Source: Paranoxybacillus vitaminiphilus (GTDB lineage Bacteria > Bacillota > Bacilli > Bacillales > Anoxybacillaceae). From it: DNA of 64,000 nucleotides. A program made the position numbers and the translations under genes. Of the stretch, positions 17,951 through 26,633 are shown piece by piece. The notes under the pieces are model-generated. The model had not been told where the DNA came from and searched no databases. It saw only the letters and a program-made list of their open reading frames with translations. The stretch is from assembly GCF_003259935.1 (NCBI RefSeq), contig NZ_QLMH01000003.1, forward strand, positions 94,628-158,627, written 5' to 3'. Each line of letters begins with the position of its first letter. The first letter of the stretch is position 1.

Positions 17951-18928
17951 GTGGGACAATTAATTAAGCTGCAAGATTACATTTCACGGTATGAACAAGA
18001 TATTTATCGTTATCCGGGCAAATTTATTCGTCTAAAGAAGGCACAATGGGAAAAAGTAAAATACGCATGGGAAAATGAGATGCTCGATGCTCTTTATTCA
18101 GCTGAAGAGCAAATGCAGGAGTCAGAGGAATGGTTAGAGGAGAAACAATCGTTCTTTTCAACGGTGAAAAATTGGTTCAGGCGCTCCTCTCAACCAGAAG
18201 AAAGGGAGAACGAAGATGCAGACGAGAATAGCGGAGAAGCTCCTTTTTCCTTTTCCTTTACGACTGAACCACATACGCTAGCCGATTTAAAAGCCTTGTT
18301 TCTTGAAAAACTATTCCATCTGCAGCTTCAGTGGGCGAGCTCTACATTAAGGGATGCATCGATCATCGATAAAAAATATTACTATGATGAAAATTTAAAA
18401 TATTTTTTACAAAGATTTCCTGATACATATTTATGTTTATATAAACCTGTATTTCGCTTGAAAAATGCTCCGGTTGAATTAGAAGTGATTTTATTGAGCC
18501 CGATTATGACGTGGTGCATCACTTTTGCCGAAGGGAAAGAGGATAATATTATTATCGGTTCTCACGAACGCTTTTGGACAGAATTAACGAATGGCAAAGA
18601 GAAAAAAATCGTCAATCCGCTCATTGCCTTGAATCGAACAGAAAATATTATCAAAAAAATTTATCAAGCACATCATATACAATTCCCGATAAAAAAGGTG
18701 ATTTTAAACCGAAATGGATATTTAGACTATAAATATGCTCCGCAAGATATTCAATTGATTGACAAGCGCAATTATGAACAATGGTTTTCTTCATTAAGAA
18801 ACTTGACCTCTCCGTTAAAACACATTCAGCTGAAAGCCGCTTCGGCATTGCTGCGTTATTGTCAAAGTCAATATAGCGAACGTTTAGAATGGCAGGAGAT
18901 GGATGAAGATGAAGAACAAGGGGGCTGA
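17951..18928 (+). CDS. Unassigned 325-residue protein with a NERD-like C-terminal region
   Basis: Residues 1-100 are charged and helical (LKKAQWEKVKYAWENEMLDALYSAEEQMQESEEWLEEKQ) with an acidic linker. Residues 120-320 are a compact mixed domain containing VELEVILLSP...IIIGSHERFWTEL...KKIVNPLIALNRTENIIKKIY...VILNRNGYLDYK. That pattern of strand, Trp, then Asn-Pro and a helix resembles the second half of a nuclease-related (NERD) domain, but the usual EVK catalytic Lys is absent. That assignment is inference. The GTG at 17951 follows TTGGAGG at proper spacing. The stop codon lies inside a short palindromic hairpin. It sits between thpR and amyX with no obvious partner. Confidence 0.6.
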   Translation: MGQLIKLQDYISRYEQDIYRYPGKFIRLKKAQWEKVKYAWENEMLDALYSAEEQMQESEEWLEEKQSFFSTVKNWFRRSSQPEERENEDADENSGEAPFSFSFTTEPHTLADLKALFLEKLFHLQLQWASSTLRDASIIDKKYYYDENLKYFLQRFPDTYLCLYKPVFRLKNAPVELEVILLSPIMTWCITFAEGKEDNIIIGSHERFWTELTNGKEKKIVNPLIALNRTENIIKKIYQAHHIQFPIKKVILNRNGYLDYKYAPQDIQLIDKRNYEQWFSSLRNLTSPLKHIQLKAASALLRYCQSQYSERLEWQEMDEDEEQGG

Positions 18929-18950
18929 CACTTTCTTTTAGGTCAGTCCC
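18920..18950. repeat. Palindromic 3'-end repeat, short form, copy 3
   Basis: GGGGGCTGAC (18920-18929) and GTCAGTCCC (18942-18950) form a hairpin holding the preceding stop codon. Its sequence resembles the right half of the long copy at 46584 (CTGACACTTT...GGTCAG), as if the interior had been deleted. Confidence 0.6.
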
Positions 18951-18982
18951 ATCAATCTATGTTCTTAGGAGGTGAGGGTTAC

Positions 18983-21136
18983 TTGTTGCAAGTGAAGCGA
19001 ACATTTGAAGCGTATTTAGACGAAATGAATCTGATTACCATTTTAATTCCAAAATCGTATTTTCAAGGGTTGGTCAGTGCATTTACGTTACAGAATGAAC
19101 GTGGTGAAAAACGAGATTTACCGATTCAGCGAAAAATTGATTTGCCTGCTTTTTTGAAATACGAATGCCGCTTTGATTTTCCGATTGAAATTGGCGGGCG
19201 ATATATCATTTATGAGGAGCACGGAGCATTTACTGATTTGCAAATTGGCGCCGTCACTCGCACAACAGAATTTGATAACCGCTATTACTATGATGGTGAC
19301 GACCTTGGAATTACGTATCGCGAACATGAGACGATATTTAAACTTTGGGCTCCGACGGCAACCGAAGTAAAGCTGAAATTATGGAGAGAAAAAGAAGACG
19401 TACAAATGATACAGATGGTGCGTCATGAGAAAGGCATTTGGACTATTTCAGTTGCGGAGAATTTGGAAGGGTATTATTATACATATCTTGTATGTGTGAA
19501 TCTCGTCTGGCGTGAAGCGGTTGACCCATATGCTGTAGCCGTTTCCGTGAATGGTGAGTATGGTGTAATTGTTGATTTAGCAAAGACAAGATGGTCCAAA
19601 CCAGCTTTGCCTCCATTATCTTCGCCGACAGATGCGATTATTTATGAAATGCATATTCGTGATTTTACGATTCATCCGGAAAGCGGGATCATGCATAAGG
19701 GAAAATATTTAGGATTAAGTGAGCAGCATACAAAAGGACCAAACGGAACGAGCACGGGACTTTCGTATTTAAAAGAGCTCGGAATTACCCATGTTGAATT
19801 GCTTCCGTTTAACGATTTTGCCGGCGTTGATGAACGAAATCCAGACAAAGATTACAACTGGGGCTATAATCCGTTGCACTATAACGCTCCTGAGGGGAGT
19901 TATGCAACTGACCCTGTCGATCCGTATGTCCGCATTTATGAGTTAAAGCATGCGATTAAGACATTGCAGGAAAATGGAATCCGCGTCATTATGGACGTTG
20001 TCTACAATCATGTCTACATTCGGGAACAATCTTCGTTCGAAAAGATTGTTCCCGGCTATTATTTTCGTCATGATGCCTATGGAATGCCTGCAAATGGTAC
20101 AGGTGTCGGCAACGATTTTGCTTCTGAGCGGAAGATGGCCCGCAAATTTATTATCGATTCGGTTCGATTTTGGCTGCAGGAATATCATGTCGACGGCTTT
20201 CGTTTTGATTTAATGGGGATTTTGGACGTAAACACAATGAATGAAATCCGTAAGGCGGCAGATGCAATAGCCCCTTCGATTCTTATTATAGGAGAGGGCT
20301 GGGATTTAAATACTCCATTGTCACCTAAAGACAAGGCGAATATGCAAAACGCTGAAAAGATGCCGCGCATTGCTCATTTTAACGACCGTTTTCGCGATTG
20401 TGTCAAAGGCAGTACGTTTAATTTATACGATAGAGGTTTCACGCTTGGCAATGGTCATTATCGGGAAGAGGTAAAACGGGCGATTGCCGGAAGCATTTCT
20501 TTAGGAACAGGAAAGAAAGGACTGTTTAAAGAGCCTGTTCAAACCATCAATTATGTGGAATCCCATGACAATCGGACATTTTGGGATAAAGCTGCTGTTT
20601 GCAATGCGTTTGAAAGCGAAGAGATAAGGAAAAAGCGGCAAAAATTAGCGACCTCAATTGTCTTATTGTCCCAAGGAATTCCGTTTTTGCATAGCGGTCA
20701 AGAATTTTACCGTACGAAGCAGGGAGTAGAAAACAGCTATAACTCTCCAGATTCAATTAATCAACTTGACTGGAGAAGAAAAAGCGAGCATGAGAAAGAT
20801 GTTCGTTATATTCAAGGATTAATTGCGCTTAGAAAATATCACGGTGCGTTTCGTTTATCAACTGCTGACGAAATACGAACACATATGACGTTTTTCGAAA
20901 ACGTCCCTCAATCAATGATTGTGTATCAGCTATGCCATGTCAATAAATATGGTCCGTGGAAACATATTTTAATCATTCATCATAATGAAGAAAAGAATGA
21001 GACGGTTTCGTTGCCGGATGAGGATATATGGCATGTTGTATGCGACGGAGAGAGAAGCGGTATCCACTCTTTATATACAGTAAACCAAAGTGTGCAAATT
21101 TTTGGTATTGCAACGTTTGTCTTATATAAGGAATAG
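18983..21136 (+). CDS. amyX: Type I pullulanase
   Basis: This 717-residue GH13 debranching enzyme hydrolyses alpha-1,6 links of pullulan and glycogen-like glucans. An N-terminal carbohydrate-binding and CBM48-like part (TIFKLWAPTATEVKLKLW) precedes the type I pullulanase signature YNWGYNP near residue 290. The GH13 regions follow: DVVYNH near 338, GFRFDLMG (nucleophile Asp near 408), GEGWD (acid Glu near 437) and ESHDN near 527. There is no signal peptide, so it acts inside the cell, matching AmyX of B. subtilis (about 718 residues). Start TTG at 18983 is chosen because AGGAGGTGAG lies about seven bases before it. Confidence 0.95.
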   Translation: MLQVKRTFEAYLDEMNLITILIPKSYFQGLVSAFTLQNERGEKRDLPIQRKIDLPAFLKYECRFDFPIEIGGRYIIYEEHGAFTDLQIGAVTRTTEFDNRYYYDGDDLGITYREHETIFKLWAPTATEVKLKLWREKEDVQMIQMVRHEKGIWTISVAENLEGYYYTYLVCVNLVWREAVDPYAVAVSVNGEYGVIVDLAKTRWSKPALPPLSSPTDAIIYEMHIRDFTIHPESGIMHKGKYLGLSEQHTKGPNGTSTGLSYLKELGITHVELLPFNDFAGVDERNPDKDYNWGYNPLHYNAPEGSYATDPVDPYVRIYELKHAIKTLQENGIRVIMDVVYNHVYIREQSSFEKIVPGYYFRHDAYGMPANGTGVGNDFASERKMARKFIIDSVRFWLQEYHVDGFRFDLMGILDVNTMNEIRKAADAIAPSILIIGEGWDLNTPLSPKDKANMQNAEKMPRIAHFNDRFRDCVKGSTFNLYDRGFTLGNGHYREEVKRAIAGSISLGTGKKGLFKEPVQTINYVESHDNRTFWDKAAVCNAFESEEIRKKRQKLATSIVLLSQGIPFLHSGQEFYRTKQGVENSYNSPDSINQLDWRRKSEHEKDVRYIQGLIALRKYHGAFRLSTADEIRTHMTFFENVPQSMIVYQLCHVNKYGPWKHILIIHHNEEKNETVSLPDEDIWHVVCDGERSGIHSLYTVNQSVQIFGIATFVLYKE

Positions 21137-21180
21137 ACTTATACTTGACGAAAAAAGCGTTTGAAAGATAAAATCTAGTA

Positions 21181-21233
21181 AGACAGCGATTGTCTGAAAA
21201 TAAGCAGTCAGGTAATGCTGTCTTTTTATTTTT
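21181..21233 (+). terminator. Terminator after amyX
   Basis: AGACAGC (21181-21187) and GCTGTCT (21217-21223) enclose a 29-base interior and are followed by TTTTATTTTT. Confidence 0.6.
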
Positions 21234-21254
21234 ATGAGTTGAAGGTGAACTTGC

Positions 21255-22037
21255 TTGGAACAGTTATTAGGTAAGGAGTGGGAAATAACTCCTGCTGGCG
21301 GTGCTACTGGAGATGCATATTTTGCTGAATACGAAGGAAAAAAGCTGTTTTTAAAACGAAATTCTTCACCGTTTCTTGCTGTACTGTCAGCGGAAGGAAT
21401 TGTTCCTAAGCTAGTATGGACGAAACGGATGGAGAATGGAGATGTCATTACAGCTCAGCAATGGCTGAATGCGCGGGAATTAAAGCCGCATGATATGGGG
21501 AGCGAACAAGTAGCAAATTTGTTGCGGAAAATCCATTGCTCTAAAGAATTATTGGCGATGCTGAAGCGGCTTGGGAAAACCCCGTTACTACCGGCAATGA
21601 TGATAAACGAACTGAAAGTGTCCCTCACTTCTGATTTGTTGGAGACTTATCCAATCATTCAGCATGCATTAAGCTGGCTGGAGCACGAACTTGCTTCTGT
21701 TGAGCATGAAGAATTGGTCGTTTGTCATTGCGATATTAATCATAATAACTGGCTGCTTACAGAAGATAATCAACTTTATTTAATTGATTGGGACGGGGCG
21801 ATGATTGCTGACCCGGCAATTGATATCGGCATGCTTTTATATTCCTATATTCCTGAGGAGCAATGGGAAGAGTGGCTGCGTATTTACGGAGTTCAGTTAA
21901 CGGAGCATTTACGGATACGAATGAAATGGTATGTTGTATCGCAAACGTTATTTTCGTTTCTTTGGTATAAAACGAAAAACGAAGAAAAAGAAATGCAACG
22001 GCTGCTGCATTTCCTTGAAAGAGTTTTGGGTAAATAG
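21255..22037 (+). CDS. ytmP: Aminoglycoside/choline-kinase-like phosphotransferase YtmP
   Basis: A 260-residue protein of the APH/choline kinase fold. The N-lobe has GGATGDAYFAEYEGKKLFLKRN, including the ATP-binding Lys. The catalytic loop is VVCHCDINHNNWL near residue 156 (Asp as base, Asn as metal ligand), and LIDWDGAMIADPAIDIG near residue 177 is the metal-binding motif. These features predict a small-molecule kinase; the substrate of YtmP is unknown. The start is a TTG at 21255 after GAAGGTGAAC. It precedes trmB and ytzH, as in B. subtilis. Confidence 0.85.
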   Translation: MEQLLGKEWEITPAGGATGDAYFAEYEGKKLFLKRNSSPFLAVLSAEGIVPKLVWTKRMENGDVITAQQWLNARELKPHDMGSEQVANLLRKIHCSKELLAMLKRLGKTPLLPAMMINELKVSLTSDLLETYPIIQHALSWLEHELASVEHEELVVCHCDINHNNWLLTEDNQLYLIDWDGAMIADPAIDIGMLLYSYIPEEQWEEWLRIYGVQLTEHLRIRMKWYVVSQTLFSFLWYKTKNEEKEMQRLLHFLERVLGK

Positions 22038-22039
22038 GT

Positions 22040-22309
22040 TTATGACAATTGGTTCATCCACTCTGTTAATTGCTGTTGGTGCGAAAGAATATGGTCATCT
22101 AAATTAGCGCTGTATTTTCCGGCTTGTCCGTATGCATATATATCAGGCAGCACGTTTTTTATTTGCGGCTGTACGTTCTCATTTGTTATTAATGATTTGA
22201 CAAGCCGTTCGATTTGTTCGCATTCGGAAACGGTTCCGCAGCAATCTGTTTGCTGATTTGATAAAATATCTTTCAGTATCGTCATTTGATGTTCATGGTT
22301 TAGCGGCAT
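22040..22309 (-). CDS. ytzH: YtzH-like protein
   Basis: An 89-residue soluble helical protein (MPLNHEHQMTILKDILSNQQTDCCGTVSECEQIERLVKSL) with three Cys near residues 23-30. Sequence and position between ytmP and trmB match the YtzH family, whose function is unknown. The ATG at 22309 has AAGGAAGTG upstream. Its stop lies two bases from the ytmP stop, so the two genes are tightly convergent without a visible terminator between them. Confidence 0.75.
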   Translation of the reverse strand: MPLNHEHQMTILKDILSNQQTDCCGTVSECEQIERLVKSLITNENVQPQIKNVLPDIYAYGQAGKYSANLDDHILSHQQQLTEWMNQLS

Positions 22310-22388
22310 AAACACACTTCCTTTTTAAAATAAAGGTCAGGCTGCTATTTTAATTTGTGCCATCAGCAGAAATTTATACGACATATGA

Positions 22389-22417
22389 CAACAGTCGTTT
22401 GTACGGCTGTTTTTTTG
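22389..22417 (+). terminator. Hairpin plus T-run upstream of trmB
   Basis: ACAGTCG (22391-22397) pairs with CGGCTGT (22404-22410) and is followed by seven T. It points toward trmB from within the ytzH-trmB divergent gap, so it may end a short leader or attenuate trmB. Confidence 0.6.
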
Positions 22418-22491
22418 TTGATAGCATTCTTGCACTTTCACGATGTACATGATATCTTTGACAACGATCAAAAAGAAATTGAGGTGTCTAT

Positions 22492-23142
22492 ATGCGCTTA
22501 CGAAATAAACCTTGGGCAAAAGAAAAAATTGCCTCGTATCCACAATACGTTGCACCTAATCCAGAGCAGTATAAAGGAAAATGGCATGAACTGTTTGGAA
22601 ACGATCACCCTCTTCATATAGAAATCGGAACTGGTAAAGGCCAATTTATTGTCGGGATGGCGAAAGCCAATCCACATATTAACTATATTGGCATTGAGCG
22701 TTATCCAAGCGTCATCGTTTCAGCGCTCGATAAATTGATTGAGAATGATTTACCGAATTTGCGGCTGTTAAATGTAAACGCCAAAGACTTGGAACGTTAT
22801 TTTGCCAAAGGAGATGTTGAGCGGATTTATTTAAATTTTTCTGATCCATGGCCAAAAAAACGCCACGAAAAACGCCGTTTAACATATAAAAGCTTTTTGC
22901 AGCTTTATGAGAATATTTTAGTTGACGGCGGGGAAATTCATTTTAAAACAGATAACCAAGGCTTGTTTGAATATTCATTAGTCAGCTTTTCCCAATACGG
23001 CTTATTGCTTCAATATGTCAGCTTGGATCTTCATAATAGCGATTTTGAGGGAAATATTATGACAGAGTACGAAGAAAAGTTTTCTGCAAAAGGAAGCCGG
23101 ATTTACCGTTGTGAAGTAAAATACCCAAATGATAAAAAATAG
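22492..23142 (+). CDS. trmB: tRNA (guanine-N7-)-methyltransferase
   Basis: This 216-residue SAM enzyme methylates N7 of G46 in the tRNA variable loop. The SAM site is [18 protein letters not shown] near residue 40. [12 protein letters not shown] supplies the acidic ribose contact. The catalytic/tRNA region is [23 protein letters not shown] near residue 114, the family hallmark. [22 protein letters not shown] is the C-terminal conserved strand. Length is normal. AATTGAGGTGTCTAT precedes the ATG. Its TAG stop overlaps the first base of a palindromic repeat. Confidence 0.96.
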   Translation: MRLRNKPWAKEKIASYPQYVAPNPEQYKGKWHELFGNDHPLHIEIGTGKGQFIVGMAKANPHINYIGIERYPSVIVSALDKLIENDLPNLRLLNVNAKDLERYFAKGDVERIYLNFSDPWPKKRHEKRRLTYKSFLQLYENILVDGGEIHFKTDNQGLFEYSLVSFSQYGLLLQYVSLDLHNSDFEGNIMTEYEEKFSAKGSRIYRCEVKYPNDKK

Positions 23143-23258
23143 GGCTGTCTCATAAGGGTCTGACCTCAACGTATGTTTCACAATATATCGCTTATTTATC
23201 CAGCAGGATGTCCGATATATTGTGTTGTGGGGCTGACCCTTGGCTTTTGAGACAGCCC
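23142..23258. repeat. Palindromic 3'-end repeat, long form, copy 4
   Basis: Outer arms GGGCTGTCTCA (23142-23152) and TGAGACAGCCC (23248-23258), then AGGGTC/GACCCT, CCTCA/TGGGG and the perfect inner arms CACAATATATCG/CGATATATTGTG. It lies between convergent trmB and ytzB. Together the arms account for most of the element. Confidence 0.9.
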
Positions 23259-23263
23259 CCAAT

Positions 23264-23560
23264 TTATAGCTTGCGTGTTTCGAGAATTTTTCCTGTATAA
23301 GCGTCAATGATAAACTCATACTGTTCTGTTTCGCGGGAAATTCCGCCTTTATATACGTCATAAACGAAATGGTCTTTTTCGTATTTTTCCGGATTGGTTT
23401 GAATCCAAGACCCGACAATGGGTCCTGATTGTTTAAAAGCGTTTTTCGCAAGTGCCAGCGCTTTTTCCGAAGAAATCATTTTTTTATCTAACGATGCGTT
23501 TAATATGTAAGCCGCGGCAAATCCAACGCCGACACCGATAAAAAATTTCCGCCAACTCAT
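23264..23560 (-). CDS. ytzB: PepSY-domain protein YtzB
   Basis: A 98-residue protein with an N-terminal signal/anchor (KFFIGVGVGFAAAYILNA) and one PepSY domain: ISSEKALALAKNAFKQ, then YEFIIDAYTGKILETRKL, the usual closing strand. PepSY domains lie outside the membrane and are thought to bind or inhibit peptidases. The gene is divergent from an M42 aminopeptidase gene, as ytzB is from ytoP in B. subtilis. GGAGGTTAAATA precedes the ATG. The stop lies six bases from a palindromic repeat. Confidence 0.82.
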   Translation of the reverse strand: MSWRKFFIGVGVGFAAAYILNASLDKKMISSEKALALAKNAFKQSGPIVGSWIQTNPEKYEKDHFVYDVYKGGISRETEQYEFIIDAYTGKILETRKL

Positions 23561-23701
23561 TATTTAACCTCCAAAGTGTTATTTGTTTTCTTTAGTATAA
23601 CTAATTTTGCTAAATAATTGTAAGCAAAGTGGAAAGGGTTTCAAGTTTTCGCTACAATGATAAAAGGAAAGGGAACGAATTTGGCAAAAGGGGATTTGGT
23701 C

Positions 23702-24775
23702 ATGAACGTAGAGACATTACAATTGTTTAAAACGTTGACAGAACTTCCGGGAGCGCCGGGAAATGAACATGCAGTGCGTCAATTTATGCGTCAGGAATTG
23801 GCTAAATATGCTGACGAGGTTGTGCAAGATCGTCTCGGCGGCATTTTTGGCGTGAAACGCGGCGATGAGAACGGTCCAGTTGTCATGGTTGCCGGACATA
23901 TGGATGAAGTAGGCTTTATGGTGACATCGATTACGGAAAACGGCATGATTCGTTTCCAACCGCTTGGCGGCTGGTGGAGTCAAGTGCTATTGGCGCAGCG
24001 TGTACAAATTATTACCGAACACGGACCGGTGATCGGTGTTATCGGCTCGATTCCGCCGCATTTACTTCAAGAAGAACAGCGAAATAAGCCGATGGATATA
24101 AAAAATATGTTCATTGATGTCGGTGCCGACGATAAAGAAGATGCGAAAAAAATGGGCATTAAGCCGGGACAGCAAATTGTGCCAATCTGCCCGTTTACAC
24201 CGATGGCGAACCCGAAAAAAATTCTTGCAAAAGCATGGGACAATCGCTACGGCTGCGGTTTGGCGATTGAACTGCTAAAAGAATTGAAAGATGAAACATT
24301 GCCAAACGTTTTATATTCAGGGGCAACGGTTCAAGAAGAGGTTGGTTTAAGAGGAGCGCAAACAGCGGCAAACATGATTAAGCCTGACATCTTTTTCGCG
24401 TTAGATGCAAGCCCTGCCAACGATATGACAGGGAATAAAAACGAATTCGGCCATATTGGCAAAGGGGCTCTCGTTCGTATTTACGATCGCTCGATGGTAA
24501 CCCATCGCGGCATGCGCGAATTTGTGCTAGATACAGCAGAAACGCATCATATTCCTTATCAATATTTCGTGTCACCGGGCGGTACAGATGCCGGCCGTGT
24601 TCACATATCTAATAACGGTGTTCCATCTGCTGTGATCGGCATTTGCTCGCGGTATATACATACGCATGCATCGATGATTCATGTCGATGATTACGCGGCA
24701 GCCAAACAGCTGTTGATTGAGCTTGTGAGAAAATGCGATAAGGCAACAGTTGAAACGATTCGTCAAAACAGTTAA
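23702..24775 (+). CDS. ytoP: M42-family metallo-aminopeptidase YtoP
   Basis: This 357-residue enzyme belongs to the M42 (PepA/glutamyl aminopeptidase, formerly endoglucanase-like) group of dinuclear zinc aminopeptidases, which form large cytosolic complexes that trim peptides. Metal ligands are seen in [14 protein letters not shown] (His, Asp near residue 64), [15 protein letters not shown] (Asp near 180), [13 protein letters not shown] (Glu pair near 212), [10 protein letters not shown] and the C-terminal [11 protein letters not shown]. The ATG at 23702 is placed after AAAAGGGGATTTGGTC and matches the usual N-terminus; an upstream extension from 23657 is not conserved in style. Confidence 0.9.
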   Translation: MNVETLQLFKTLTELPGAPGNEHAVRQFMRQELAKYADEVVQDRLGGIFGVKRGDENGPVVMVAGHMDEVGFMVTSITENGMIRFQPLGGWWSQVLLAQRVQIITEHGPVIGVIGSIPPHLLQEEQRNKPMDIKNMFIDVGADDKEDAKKMGIKPGQQIVPICPFTPMANPKKILAKAWDNRYGCGLAIELLKELKDETLPNVLYSGATVQEEVGLRGAQTAANMIKPDIFFALDASPANDMTGNKNEFGHIGKGALVRIYDRSMVTHRGMREFVLDTAETHHIPYQYFVSPGGTDAGRVHISNNGVPSAVIGICSRYIHTHASMIHVDDYAAAKQLLIELVRKCDKATVETIRQNS

Positions 24776-24782
24776 TAACAGG

Positions 24783-24865
24783 GAGGCTGTCTCAAAACAA
24801 AGTGGCCTGCTCTTGAACGGCATCAATGTTCAAGGGGTCAACCATGATGAGGCGGCCTCTTTTTC
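24783..24865 (+). repeat. Palindromic 3'-end repeat, terminator-like form, copy 5
   Basis: GAGGCTGTCTCA (24783-24794) pairs with TGAGGCGGCCTC (24848-24859) using two G-U pairs. An inner hairpin CTTGAAC/GTTCAAG (24813-24834) and a TTTTT tail follow the family plan and make a good terminator for ytoP. Confidence 0.75.
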
Positions 24866-24888
24866 AATAAGAAGGTGGAGTGAAGCAA

Positions 24889-25422
24889 ATGAAAAAAATT
24901 GCGATTGGTACAACGAATCCAGCGAAAGTTTCTGCCGTACAGGCTGTTTTTGCAGCTGAAAATTATCTATTAGTGCCGACGACTGTGTCTTCGAATGTTG
25001 CGGCGCAGCCGTTTTCCGATGAAGAAACATTAACAGGGGCAATCAATCGGGCAAAAAACGCGTTAAAAAAAGAAAATGCCGATATCGGAATTGGGCTTGA
25101 AGGCGGCGTGGTCGAAATGAACAAGAGGTTATGGGTATGCAATTGGGGGGCGCTTGTTGATAAAGATGGTGTTGTTGTTTCGGCTGGAGGGGCGCGAATT
25201 CCGCTTCCCCCTGAAGTTGCACAAGGAGTGCGCGACGGTAAAGAGCTTGGTGATGTGATGGATGAATACACGGGAATGCGAAATATCCGGAAAAAGGAAG
25301 GAGCTGTCGGCATTTTTACAAACGGCTATGTCAACCGTGCGGAAATGTTTATTCATATTGTCAAGCTATTAGCCGGTCAATACGAATTTCAAACGAATTG
25401 TTTTGTCAAAATCGATGATTAA
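24889..25422 (+). CDS. DUF84 family inosine/xanthosine triphosphatase-like protein
   Basis: A 177-residue protein of the YjjX/DUF84 (NTPase PF01931) family. These enzymes hydrolyse non-canonical purine nucleotides such as ITP and XTP to keep them from nucleic acids. IAIGTTNPAKVSAVQAVF at the N-terminus is the nucleotide-binding strand-loop, IGLEGGVVEM near residue 67 the second conserved motif, and KEGAVGIFTNGYVNR near residue 141 the closing one. The ATG at 24889 has GAAGGTGGAG upstream. Start of a plus-strand series leading to ytpPQR and sftA. Confidence 0.8.
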   Translation: MKKIAIGTTNPAKVSAVQAVFAAENYLLVPTTVSSNVAAQPFSDEETLTGAINRAKNALKKENADIGIGLEGGVVEMNKRLWVCNWGALVDKDGVVVSAGGARIPLPPEVAQGVRDGKELGDVMDEYTGMRNIRKKEGAVGIFTNGYVNRAEMFIHIVKLLAGQYEFQTNCFVKIDD

Positions 25423-25458
25423 CGTTATTATAAAAAGATGATGAAAGGAGATTGAGAT

Positions 25459-25776
25459 ATGAAATCTATTGAAAACGTTGAACAATATAAAGAAGTTATT
25501 CAAGAAGGAAAAGTCATCATGTTGTTTACAGCGGACTGGTGTCCTGACTGTCAAGTGTTAAAACCGGTTCTTCCGGAAATTGAGCAGCAATTTTCTGATT
25601 ATGCGTTTTATTCTGTCGACCGCGATCAATTGTTAGATTTATGTATTGAACACGATGTTTTTGGCATACCAAGCTTTATTGCTTATGAAAATGGAAAAGA
25701 AATCGGCCGTTTCGTCAGCAAAGAACGAAAAACAAAGGAAGAAGTTGAGCAGTTTATCAACGGATTAAACCGCTGA
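25459..25776 (+). CDS. ytpP: Thioredoxin-like protein YtpP
   Basis: A 105-residue thioredoxin fold with active site TADWCPDCQ near residue 27 and the cis-Pro in VFGIPSFIAY near residue 70. The CPDC dipeptide differs from the CGPC of thioredoxin A, so redox potential and partners will differ. It is probably a cytosolic thiol-disulfide reductase, as assumed for YtpP. AAAGGAGATTGAGAT precedes the ATG. First gene of the ytpP-ytpQ-ytpR cluster with gaps of 15-40 bases. Confidence 0.88.
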   Translation: MKSIENVEQYKEVIQEGKVIMLFTADWCPDCQVLKPVLPEIEQQFSDYAFYSVDRDQLLDLCIEHDVFGIPSFIAYENGKEIGRFVSKERKTKEEVEQFINGLNR

Positions 25777-25812
25777 TTTTTCGGAAAATGGGACGGAAAG
25801 GAGGGAAAATGC

Positions 25813-26616
25813 ATGAAAATGGACAGCAAACAAATGCGGAAGGAAATTGAAAAAAGACTTGCGCATTACGATTGGGTGTTCCTTTTTGATGCGAAAAAGG
25901 ATACCCTCCGTGTAGAAAATAAAGAAATAAAAAAGGGAGTAACCATTTCATTGCCGGGCATCATTGCGAAATGGGAAGAGAAAAAAGAAGCGGCGATTGA
26001 TGAAGTGGTTTATTATATCGAGCAGACATTAACGAGCATGAACGAAACCCATTCCTTATCCGGTAAAGAAAAAGACATTTACCCTGTTATTCGTTCTACT
26101 TCATTTCCTTTAGAAACAAGCGAAGGTATACCGCTTATTTACGATGAGCATACGGCGGAAACGCGGATTTACTATGCTCTTGATTTAGGCAGTACATATC
26201 GTTTAATTGACAAAAAGCTCATCGAAAAAGAAAACTGGGAGGAAAATCGCGTTAAAGAAATCGCCCGTTTTAACGTTCGTTCGTTAGAAATGAAAGTAAA
26301 AGAAGATCGAGTGGCGGATAATATTTTTTATTTTATTAATACAAACGATGGTTATGATGCAAGCCGCATTTTAAATGAGCCGTTTTTAGCTAAGTTTTCC
26401 GAAAAAATAACCGGGACAATGGTACTTGCCGTTCCGCATCAAGATGTCCTTATTATTGCTGACATTCGCAATGAAGTTGGCTATGATGTACTTGCGCAGA
26501 TGACGATGAGCTTTTTTGCCAGCGGACGTGTTCCGATTACCGCCTTATCGTTCTTATATGAAAATGGAGAACTAGAACCAATTTTCATTTTAGGGAAAAA
26601 TCGTACAAAAAAATAA
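25813..26616 (+). CDS. ytpQ: YtpQ, DUF1444 family protein
   Basis: A 267-residue soluble protein of the DUF1444 family, matching YtpQ by sequence style and position between ytpP and ytpR. It begins as a charged helix ([21 protein letters not shown]) followed by mixed alpha/beta sequence including [10 protein letters not shown] and [13 protein letters not shown]. No catalytic motif or membrane segment is visible and the function is unknown. GGAGGGAAAATGC precedes the ATG. Confidence 0.82.
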   Translation: MKMDSKQMRKEIEKRLAHYDWVFLFDAKKDTLRVENKEIKKGVTISLPGIIAKWEEKKEAAIDEVVYYIEQTLTSMNETHSLSGKEKDIYPVIRSTSFPLETSEGIPLIYDEHTAETRIYYALDLGSTYRLIDKKLIEKENWEENRVKEIARFNVRSLEMKVKEDRVADNIFYFINTNDGYDASRILNEPFLAKFSEKITGTMVLAVPHQDVLIIADIRNEVGYDVLAQMTMSFFASGRVPITALSFLYENGELEPIFILGKNRTKK

Positions 26617-26633
26617 GAAAGGATGTTTGAGCG

